From: an uncultured Actinomycetes bacterium
GTDB taxonomy: Bacteria > Actinomycetota > Actinomycetes > Mycobacteriales > Nakamurellaceae
NCBI GenBank assembly: GCA_937926105.1
Contig: CALANS010000051.1
Coordinates: forward strand, 216,601 to 280,600
Length of the DNA: 64,000 nucleotides
Direction of reading: 5' to 3'
How positions within the stretch are numbered: the first letter of the stretch is position 1; the number at the start of each line of letters is the position of its first letter. Below the pieces are notes generated by a model. It saw only the letters and a list, made by a program, of their open reading frames with translations, did no database searches and had not been told where the DNA came from. Shown one piece after another: positions 33,538-40,292 of the stretch. A program made the position numbers and the translations under genes.

Positions 33538-34254
33538 ATGTCGCAGGATTGGCACGCGATCGTCGACATCCTGGTGGCGCTGGGCCTGTGCGGCGTCATC
33601 GGCCTGGAACGGCAGTGGCGCCAGAAATCCGCCGGGCTGCGCACCCACACCCTGGTCGGCGTCGGTGCGGCGCTGTTCATGGTGGTCTCCAAGTACGGCT
33701 TCTTCGACGTGATCGGCGACGGCGTGGTACTGGATCCGTCCCGGGTGGCGGCCCAGATCGTGTCTGGTATCGGATTCATCGGCGGCGGGCTGATCTTCGT
33801 CCGCCGCGACATGGTCCGCGGGCTGACCACCGCCGCCACCGTCTGGCTGGCGGCCGCGGTCGGCATGGCCGCGGGCTCGTCGCTGCGGCTGGTCGCGCTG
33901 GCCGTCACCGTGATGTACCTGCTGATCGCGTTCGGCTTCCCGCCGCTGCTGCGGATGCTGCCCCGGCCGCGGTTTTCCTCATCGGTGTTGCGGGTCACCT
34001 ACGAGGACGGCCGAGGGTTGCTGCGCACCATCGTGCAACTGTGCACCGCCAAGGGCTTTCACATCGTGGACCTGGAGCTGGTGCGCGGCGGTCAGCGCAG
34101 CCGGTCCGAGCGGGACGGCGACGGAGGGCCGCGCAGCGTCGTGGTGCTGATCGAGCTCGACGGCCGGGAGGACCCCAGCGAGCTGGTGCACGAGCTGGCC
34201 TCGCTCGCCGGGGTGCTGGAGGTGGGCATCGCCGAGGGATCCGGTAGCGAGTAA
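33538..34254 (+). CDS. MgtC/SapB-family membrane protein
   Basis: A 238-residue protein with about four membrane helices in the first 140 residues. The family motifs [26 protein letters not shown] and [11 protein letters not shown] are present. A soluble ACT-like C-terminal domain follows ([23 protein letters not shown]). MgtC proteins modulate Mg2+/phosphate homeostasis and F-type ATPase in pathogens; the housekeeping role in soil actinobacteria is unclear. ATG 33538 has GAAGGGAG upstream. Confidence 0.88.
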   Translation: MSQDWHAIVDILVALGLCGVIGLERQWRQKSAGLRTHTLVGVGAALFMVVSKYGFFDVIGDGVVLDPSRVAAQIVSGIGFIGGGLIFVRRDMVRGLTTAATVWLAAAVGMAAGSSLRLVALAVTVMYLLIAFGFPPLLRMLPRPRFSSSVLRVTYEDGRGLLRTIVQLCTAKGFHIVDLELVRGGQRSRSERDGDGGPRSVVVLIELDGREDPSELVHELASLAGVLEVGIAEGSGSE

Positions 34255-34314
34255 CGGCCGGCCGCTGCGGTGCCTGCGGTACCGGCGCCACTCCCGGCGG
34301 ATAGGCTCACGGGC

Positions 34315-35223
34315 GTGGCGACACTGTCGGACTACCAGCACCTGTCCTCCGGCAAGGTCCGCGAGATGTACCGGGTGGACGACCACCTGCTGCTGATGGT
34401 GGCCTCCGACCGGATCAGTGCCTACGACCACATCCTGCCCACCCCGATCCCGGACAAGGGCAGGGTGCTCACCGCGATGAGCGCCTTCTGGTTCGAGCTG
34501 TTGGCCGACCTGGTGCCGAACCACCTGGTCGCCGTGCAGGACGAGCGCATCCCGGCGGAGGTCATCGGCCGCGCCATGCTGGTGCGCGACCTAACGATGC
34601 TGCCGGTGGAGTGCGTGGCCCGGGGATACCTGTCGGGCTCCGGATGGGTCGAGTACCAGGCGGCCGGAGCGGTGTGCGGCGTGCCGCTGCCGACCGGGCT
34701 GGTCGAATCCGCGCAGCTCCCCGAACCGATCTTCACCCCGGCCGCGAAGGCCGAACTCGGCGAGCACGACGAGAACATCACGGTGATGCAGGTGGCCGGC
34801 ATGGTCGGTGACGAGCGTGCCGGGCAGCTCCGCGAGACCACCCTGGCCGTCTACCGGCGGGCCGCCGAACACGCCGCCGGTCGCGGGCTGATCCTGGCCG
34901 ACACCAAATTCGAGTTCGGCACCTCACCGGGCGGCACGATGCTGCTGGCTGACGAGGTGCTCACCCCCGACTCCTCGCGCTACTGGCCCGCCGACGGGTA
35001 CGCGCCCGGCGGTCCGCAGCCGTCCTTCGACAAGCAATACCTGCGGGACTGGCTCACCTCGCCGGCCGCCGGGTGGGACCGGCACGCCGACGTGCCGCCG
35101 CCGGCCCTTCCGCCTGACGTCGCTGCCGCCACCAGGAGCCGTTACATCCAGGCATACGAGCGCATCTCCGGCCGGTCGTTCGCCGACTGGCCGGGCGGCA
35201 CCGAGCAGGGGGGGACGGCATGA
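34315..35223 (+). CDS. purC: SAICAR synthetase (phosphoribosylaminoimidazole-succinocarboxamide synthase)
   Basis: A 302-residue purine-pathway ligase joining CAIR and aspartate with ATP. Motifs are [13 protein letters not shown] at the N-terminus, [38 protein letters not shown], and LADTKFEFG near the active site. GTG 34315 gives the family start. Its stop overlaps the thiolase start by four bases (ATGA), an unusual partnership between purine synthesis and acyl-CoA metabolism. Confidence 0.96.
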   Translation: MATLSDYQHLSSGKVREMYRVDDHLLLMVASDRISAYDHILPTPIPDKGRVLTAMSAFWFELLADLVPNHLVAVQDERIPAEVIGRAMLVRDLTMLPVECVARGYLSGSGWVEYQAAGAVCGVPLPTGLVESAQLPEPIFTPAAKAELGEHDENITVMQVAGMVGDERAGQLRETTLAVYRRAAEHAAGRGLILADTKFEFGTSPGGTMLLADEVLTPDSSRYWPADGYAPGGPQPSFDKQYLRDWLTSPAAGWDRHADVPPPALPPDVAAATRSRYIQAYERISGRSFADWPGGTEQGGTA

Positions 35224-36377
35224 CCGGAACCAGCGAGGCCTACCTGGTGGACGCCGTCCGCACCCCGGTGGGACGCCGGAACGGCGGGCTGGCGACGGTG
35301 CACTCCGCCGATCTGGGGGCCCATGTGCTGGCCGAGCTGATGCGCCGCACCGGCGTCGACCCGGCCGCGGTGGACGAAGTGATCTTCGGCTGCCTGGATC
35401 AGATCGGCCCCCAGGCCATGGACGTGGCCCGCACCTGCTGGCTGGCCGCCGATCTGCCCGATAGCGTGCCCGGCACCACGATCGACCGGCAGTGCGGCTC
35501 CTCCCAACAGGCCATCTCCTACGCGGCGCAAGCGGTGATGAGCGGCACCAGCGACCTGGTGGTGGCCGGCGGAGTGCAGAACATGTCCGCCATCCCGATC
35601 CAATCCTCCAATGCGGCCGCTGCCGGGTTGGGCTTTCCCGATCCGTTCTCCGGCTCGCAGGGCTGGCGGGCCCGGTACGGTGACGCGCCGGTGTCGCAAT
35701 TCCACGGTGCCGAGCAGATCGCCGAGCGATGGGGGATCAGTCGCGAGCAGATGGAGGAGTTCGCCATCGGCTCGCACACGAAGGCGCTCGCCGCGCAGGC
35801 GGAGGGCAGATTCGACTCCGAGATCGTGCCGATCGCGGGTATCACCGCCGACGAGGGTCCGCGCACCCCCGACCCCGCCAAGATCGCCTCGCTGAAGCCC
35901 CTGACCGAAGGCGGCCGGATCACCGCGGCGGTGGCCAGCCAGATCTCCGACGGATCCGCCGCGCTGCTGGTGGCCTCCGAGCGGGCGGTCCGCGAGCACC
36001 ATCTGACCCCGCGGGCCCGCATCCATCACATCTCGGCCCGCGGCGCCGACCCGATCATCATGCTGACCGCTCCGATCCCGGCCACCGAGCATGCGCTGGC
36101 GCGCGCCGGCATGAGCCTGGACGACATCGACCTGATCGAGATCAACGAGGCCTTCGCCTCTGTGGTGCTGGCCTGGCTGGCCGACACGCATGCCGACCCA
36201 GCGAAGGTCAACGTGAACGGTGGAGCGATCGCCCTGGGCCACCCGCTCGGCGCCACCGGCGCGCGGTTGATGACCACCCTGCTGGCCGAGCTGGATCGCA
36301 CCGGCGGCCGGTACGGGCTGCAGACCATGTGCGAGGGCGGCGGCCAGGCCAACGTCACCATCGTGGAGCGGCTGTGA
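35220..36377 (+). CDS. thiolase-family acetyl-CoA acyltransferase
   Basis: A 385-residue thiolase with nucleophile C92 ([10 protein letters not shown]), H341 ([11 protein letters not shown]) and C371 ([10 protein letters not shown]), plus INEAFASVV. It either cleaves 3-ketoacyl-CoA in fatty-acid or steroid breakdown or condenses acetyl-CoA; the chain-length specificity cannot be read here. Coupled by ATGA to purC. No other beta-oxidation genes are close. Confidence 0.93.
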   Translation: MTGTSEAYLVDAVRTPVGRRNGGLATVHSADLGAHVLAELMRRTGVDPAAVDEVIFGCLDQIGPQAMDVARTCWLAADLPDSVPGTTIDRQCGSSQQAISYAAQAVMSGTSDLVVAGGVQNMSAIPIQSSNAAAAGLGFPDPFSGSQGWRARYGDAPVSQFHGAEQIAERWGISREQMEEFAIGSHTKALAAQAEGRFDSEIVPIAGITADEGPRTPDPAKIASLKPLTEGGRITAAVASQISDGSAALLVASERAVREHHLTPRARIHHISARGADPIIMLTAPIPATEHALARAGMSLDDIDLIEINEAFASVVLAWLADTHADPAKVNVNGGAIALGHPLGATGARLMTTLLAELDRTGGRYGLQTMCEGGGQANVTIVERL

Positions 36378-36457
36378 TCCGCGCGGCGCGCGAGCCCGCA
36401 GCGGCGATCCCCGCAGCACGCGCCACCGCACCGTTATCCGATCGTGTCCCGGATGGC

Positions 36458-36482
36458 GTTTGAGCTTGGGCCGCCGGGGTAC
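36458..36482 (+). promoter_or_regulatory. SigB/SigF-type promoter of the sigma operon
   Basis: GTTT (36458-36461), a 15-base spacer and GGGTAC (36477-36482) match the GTTT-N15-GGGTA consensus of actinobacterial SigF-like factors. The predicted start is within about 10 bases of ATG 36492, so the first message may be leaderless. It implies autoregulation by the sigma factor encoded downstream. Confidence 0.65.
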
Positions 36483-36491
36483 GCGGCGGGC

Positions 36492-36896
36492 ATGAGCCAG
36501 GATTCTGCGGAGGGGCGCCGCGGGGTGCGACGAGCTCGCGCGGGCTTCCCCGCAGAGGTGGGTTCCGCCGCTCGTGCCCGGTCGTTCGTCGGGCGGCTAT
36601 GCCGGTCGTGGGGAGTGCCGGCGGTGGTGCCGGACGCCGAGATCGTCGTGACCGAACTGGTGGAGAACGCGGTGCGGCACAGTCGGAGCGCCTGCGACGT
36701 GACGGTGGAGCTGGCCAGCGACACCCTGACCATCGGCGTGGGCGACCGCGGCAGGCGACCGCCCCGACTGCAACGCCCGGCGCCGCTCACTGCGGGCGGG
36801 CGCGGGCTGCTGCTGGTGGACCGCATCTCCCGCCGCTGGGGGTACGCGCCCACCTGGGACGGCAAGGTGGTGTGGGCGGACGTCCCGGTCGGCTGA
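36492..36896 (+). CDS. ATP-binding RsbW-like serine kinase (HATPase_c)
   Basis: A 134-residue histidine-kinase-like ATPase. The N box is VVTELVENAVRHS, the G1 box VGDRG, and the G2 segment GGRGLLLVDRISRRWGY. Such proteins are switch kinases/anti-sigma factors or regulators of partner switching. The frame opens at 36444, but ATG 36492 is preferred since the SigF-type promoter lies inside the longer version. It is the first gene of the stress-sigma unit. Confidence 0.8.
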   Translation: MSQDSAEGRRGVRRARAGFPAEVGSAARARSFVGRLCRSWGVPAVVPDAEIVVTELVENAVRHSRSACDVTVELASDTLTIGVGDRGRRPPRLQRPAPLTAGGRGLLLVDRISRRWGYAPTWDGKVVWADVPVG

Positions 36897-36976
36897 CGGG
36901 TCGCGCGCACCTGCGAGCATCCCGCCTCGCGCGTCGGGACCTGGAAGGTTTCGTCGAGGAGCGGGGTGGGCACAAG

Positions 36977-37423
36977 ATGAGGGACATGAGCGAGCACAAT
37001 CACCCGGCCGACGATGTTCCGCCGGGACCTGACGACGTTCGGGTGGACATGTCGATCCCGGCCGATCCGGCGCAGTTGCAGCTGCTGCGCAGCATGGCCG
37101 CTGCGCTGGCAGTGTCGCTGGATTTCGACATCGACACCATGGCGGACCTGCGGATGGCGGTCGACGAGCTCGGCGCCACGATGATCACGCGGGCGCGACC
37201 GAGGGCGCGCGTCAGCTGTCGGTTCGACACCAAGGGGCTTGCCGTCACGGTGACGGCGGAGGCGCCGGTGACAGGCCTCGACCCGATTGACCGGGAATCC
37301 TTCGGCTGGATGGTGCTCACCACGCTGGCGGAATCCGTCACCGGCGACGTGACCGATCTCGACGGTGCCGGCCCGCGGCTGCGACTGTCGCTGACGGTGC
37401 GGCCGACCCGGGCGGCGCGGTGA
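36977..37423 (+). CDS. RsbW-like anti-sigma factor
   Basis: A 148-residue GHKL-type protein with an N-terminal helical segment (PADPAQLQLLRSMAAALAVSLDF) and an N-box-like ADLRMAVDELGATMI, as in actinobacterial RsbW/UsfX anti-sigma factors. The glycine boxes are weak, normal for this clade. Its stop overlaps the sigma factor start by four bases (GTGA), the classic order of rsbW followed by its target. It would hold the sigma factor inactive until displaced by an unphosphorylated STAS antagonist. ATG 36986 is an alternative start. Confidence 0.83.
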   Translation: MRDMSEHNHPADDVPPGPDDVRVDMSIPADPAQLQLLRSMAAALAVSLDFDIDTMADLRMAVDELGATMITRARPRARVSCRFDTKGLAVTVTAEAPVTGLDPIDRESFGWMVLTTLAESVTGDVTDLDGAGPRLRLSLTVRPTRAAR

Positions 37424-38196
37424 GCGACGGCGACGACTACGCCGCGGCCGCAACGCTCTTCGCCGAATTCGCCGAGCTGGATGAGCAGGATCCGCGCCGT
37501 GCGAGGCTGCGCGACGATCTCGTGACCATGCACCTTCCGGTCGCCCGGCACATTGCCGCCAAGTTCAGCGGTCGCGGCGAACCGGGTGACGATCTGCAAC
37601 AGGTCGCCACGATCGGGTTGATCCACGCCGTGGACAGGTACGACCCGTCCCGCGGCGTGGCGTTCCTGGCCTACGCGGTGCCCACCATGATGGGCGAGGT
37701 GCGCCGGTACTTCCGGGACTCGGCCTGGTCGGTCCGGTTGCCGCGGCGGCTCTCCGAGCTCCATCTGGCATTGGGCAGGGCCAGCCGCGAGCTGTCCCAG
37801 CAGCTGGGGACGGCACCGACACCGAGCCAGCTGGCCGAGCATCTGGGTGTCACCGTCGCCGAGGTGCAGGAGGGGCTGGAGGCCGGTCAGTCGTACCGAG
37901 CGGCGTCGTTGGACGACGCGGGCGGGGGTGACGAGTCATCGGCCGCCCTGCTGGATCGGCTCGGCGGGTCCGACCACGAACTGGAACTGGTAGAGCACCG
38001 GGCGGTGCTGGGCCCACTGCTGGCCGAGCTGCCCGAACGGGAGCGGACGATCCTGATGCTCCGCTTCTTCGAGCATCGCACCCAGACACAGATCGCCGAT
38101 CGGGTCGGCCTGTCCCAGATGCATGTCTCCCGGCTGCTGGCTCGCACCGTGCAGCATCTGCGGGACCGGCTCGCCGAGGAACCGCCCGATCGGTAG
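37420..38196 (+). CDS. SigB/SigF-type alternative sigma factor
   Basis: A 258-residue group 3 sigma factor. Region 2 is ARHIAAKFSGRGEPGDDLQQVATIGLIHAVDRYDP, region 3 follows with RLPRRLSELHLALGRASREL and SQLAEHLGVTVAEVQEGL, and region 4 ends ILMLRFFEHRTQTQIADRVGLSQMHVSRLLARTVQHLRD. This family controls stationary-phase, osmotic or oxidative stress responses. It is translationally coupled to the anti-sigma gene. Promoters of its own type are visible upstream of this operon and of the nearby GlsB-like gene. Confidence 0.92.
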   Translation: MSDGDDYAAAATLFAEFAELDEQDPRRARLRDDLVTMHLPVARHIAAKFSGRGEPGDDLQQVATIGLIHAVDRYDPSRGVAFLAYAVPTMMGEVRRYFRDSAWSVRLPRRLSELHLALGRASRELSQQLGTAPTPSQLAEHLGVTVAEVQEGLEAGQSYRAASLDDAGGGDESSAALLDRLGGSDHELELVEHRAVLGPLLAELPERERTILMLRFFEHRTQTQIADRVGLSQMHVSRLLARTVQHLRDRLAEEPPDR

Positions 38197-38314
38197 CCGA
38201 CCGGCGACCCGCGCCCGATTCTGGCAACCTGATGGGGGCCGTTCGGGTTCCGGAGTCGATTGTCGATGCAACCATCCATTACCGTACGTGCGTGAGGTGG
38301 GACGAGGAGGGCCG

Positions 38315-38701
38315 ATGACCGAGGATCCGAGTGCTGAATCCCCGCAGACCCCGCCGGCGGGGTTCGCCGTCGACGTGCGGGCTCCGCAGGACGGAGTGGT
38401 GACGGTGGTCGTCACGGGCGCGATCGACCTGCAGACCGCGCCCGCGGTGCACGAGGCCCTCAGCCGGGCGGGCCAGGACGTGCCGGCGGTGCAACTCGAC
38501 CTGCGCGGGGTGGAGTTTCTAGGCTCGGCCGGCCTGTCGGCGCTGGTGGACGCGGCGCGGCATGCCGAGGAGTCCGGGGGTCGGCTGGCCATCCTGGCCA
38601 CCAGCCACGCGGTGCTGCGGGCCGTACAGGTGACGGGCCTGGACACGGTGCTGCAGATGTTCGACGATCCGGCCGCCGCCACGAAGTACCTGCAGGGCTG
38701 A
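38315..38701 (+). CDS. STAS-domain anti-sigma-factor antagonist
   Basis: A 128-residue RsbV/SpoIIAA-like protein. The phospho-acceptor site is the first Ser in FLGSAGLSALVDA, preceded by the typical strand VQLDLRGVEF. When unphosphorylated it should bind the RsbW-like kinase and free the sigma factor. ATG 38315 has GGAGG four bases upstream. It is about 120 bases after the sigma gene, so it may have its own promoter, but none is clear. Confidence 0.9.
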   Translation: MTEDPSAESPQTPPAGFAVDVRAPQDGVVTVVVTGAIDLQTAPAVHEALSRAGQDVPAVQLDLRGVEFLGSAGLSALVDAARHAEESGGRLAILATSHAVLRAVQVTGLDTVLQMFDDPAAATKYLQG

Positions 38702-38761
38702 CCGAGGGCCCGTCGGCCGACATCCCGCCGTCATTCCCCCGGGTCGCCCCGGCGCGGCGGG

Positions 38762-39046
38762 TCAGACGCGGGTGCCGGACCGTCGGCCCCACCAGCCGAC
38801 GATCAGCAGCACGATCACGGCTCCGATGATCGAGCCGATGATCCCGGAGGTTTGGAAGAATCCGTCGCCGGAGTCCTTGCCGAACAGCAGGTAGCCGAGC
38901 AGGCCGCCGACGAACGAGCCGACGACGCCCAGCACGATCGTCGCAGCGATGGACATGTCCTGCCTGCCCGGCACCAGCAGCCGCGCGATTGCCCCGGCGA
39001 TCAGGCCGATGATGAGCAGGCAGATGATCAGTCCGAGCCAGTGCAT
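38762..39046 (-). CDS. GlsB/YeaQ/YmgE-family stress membrane protein
   Basis: A 94-residue protein with three short, Gly-rich helices (LGLIICLLIIGLIAGAIARLLVPG; LGVVGSFVGGLLGYLLFG; GSIIGAVIVLLIVGWWG). The family is a small membrane protein repeatedly found under general-stress sigma control. ATG 39046 has AAGGAG six bases upstream. A SigF-like promoter lies 60 bases ahead, linking it to the adjacent sigma operon. Confidence 0.9.
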   Translation of the reverse strand: MHWLGLIICLLIIGLIAGAIARLLVPGRQDMSIAATIVLGVVGSFVGGLLGYLLFGKDSGDGFFQTSGIIGSIIGAVIVLLIVGWWGRRSGTRV

Positions 39047-39107
39047 GGTGGTCTCCTTGTCGGGAATGGACCTTGTGAGATTCGGGACGGTGGTGGTCGA
39101 CGGGGGG

Positions 39108-39133
39108 ATAGCCGGGCGGGGATCGTCCCAAAC
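39108..39133 (-). promoter_or_regulatory. SigF-like promoter of the GlsB-type gene
   Basis: On the minus strand GTTT (39133-39130) is followed by a 16-base spacer and GGCTAT (39113-39108), five of six matches to GGGTAT. The leader to ATG 39046 would be about 55 bases. Confidence 0.5.
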
Positions 39134-39157
39134 ACCCAGCGCGCCGGCTCCCTCCGG

Positions 39158-40153
39158 TCAGGCTCCCTTGCGTGCCCGGGTGCCCGGGCTCTTGGCGGCG
39201 CTCGTGCGGGTCTTCCGGACGGTGGTCTTGCCGGATCCCCCGTCACCGCTCTTCGTGGCGCGCCGGCCGCTCTTGCTGCCCTTCTCGCCGCTCTCGCCGC
39301 TCTTGCCGTTCTTGCCGCTCTTGCCGTTCTTGCCGCTCGCGTCGCCGCCCCGGCCGGCGTCGGTGCCGGACGTGCTGCCGCCGCGACGGGCGACGCTGCG
39401 TTCCAGGGCGGCCAGCAGGTCCACCACCTCGGCGTCCTCGCCCTCCTCGGCGGGTTGCTCGGGTGTGTATGCCTCGCCACCCTCTAGCTTGGCGTCGATC
39501 AGCTCGCGCAGCTGAACCTGATACTCGTCGGTGAACTCCCCGGGCTCAAAGTCGGCAGCGTAGGAGTCCACCAGGGTGGCGGCCATCTGCAGCTCGCGGT
39601 CGCTGACGGTTGCCTCGGTTACCTGGTCGGGTACCTGGAATGCCCGGATCTCGTCCGGCCAGCGCAGCGTCTGCACCGCCAGCACGTCCCCATGCACCCG
39701 CAGGGCCCCGAGCTGGGTGCGCTGGCGCAGGGCGAAACGCACCACGGCCACTCGGTCGGTGCGCTCCAGCGTGCGGCGCAGCAACACGTAGGCCTTCGAC
39801 GCCGCGGCCGCCGGCTCCAGGTAGTAGGCCTTGTCGAACAGCAGCGGGTCGATCTGCTCGGCCGGCACGAACTCGGCCACGGCGATCTCCCGGGATCGAT
39901 CGGCCGGCAGCGAGGAGAAGTCCTCGTCGGTCAGGATCACCGACTGGCCGTCCTCGCTGTCGTAGGCCTTGGCGATGTCGCGATAGGCGACCACCTCACC
40001 GCAAACCTCGCAGACCCTCTGGTACCGGATGCGGCCTCCGTCGGCGGCGTGCACCTGGTGAAAGGACACGTCGTGATCCTCGGTGGCGCTATACAGCTTG
40101 ACCGGGATGGTGACCAACCCGAAGCTCAGGGAACCGTTCCACAGGGAGCGCAT
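39158..40153 (-). CDS. ku: Ku DNA end-binding protein
   Basis: A 331-residue bacterial Ku. The N-terminus MRSLWNGSLSFGLVTIPVKLYSA is diagnostic, as are the CEVCGEVV zinc-ribbon-like segment and the core EFVPAEQIDPLLFDKAYYLEP. After the conserved core (to about residue 255) comes a Lys/Gly/Ser-rich tail of about 75 residues (repeated GKNGKSG), known in actinobacterial Ku to aid DNA binding. ATG 40153 is chosen over the long upstream extension. It binds double-strand breaks as a homodimer and recruits LigD, which is encoded divergently 140 bases away. Confidence 0.95.
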   Translation of the reverse strand: MRSLWNGSLSFGLVTIPVKLYSATEDHDVSFHQVHAADGGRIRYQRVCEVCGEVVAYRDIAKAYDSEDGQSVILTDEDFSSLPADRSREIAVAEFVPAEQIDPLLFDKAYYLEPAAAASKAYVLLRRTLERTDRVAVVRFALRQRTQLGALRVHGDVLAVQTLRWPDEIRAFQVPDQVTEATVSDRELQMAATLVDSYAADFEPGEFTDEYQVQLRELIDAKLEGGEAYTPEQPAEEGEDAEVVDLLAALERSVARRGGSTSGTDAGRGGDASGKNGKSGKNGKSGESGEKGSKSGRRATKSGDGGSGKTTVRKTRTSAAKSPGTRARKGA

Positions 40154-40292
40154 GTGACCATGATGGACCACCGGTGCGATATAGCTGCCCGGATTGCCGG
40201 ATCCATGGTGATAATCCGGTGCCGGCACTGCCGGGTACGGCGGGTGCGGGGCATGTGGCGGATTCGGGCAGTGCGGGACGGAGGCGAGGACG

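Noticed and set aside
40230..40242. GGGTAC upstream of ligD as a SigF promoter
   Set aside because: No GTTT at the required 15-17 base distance.
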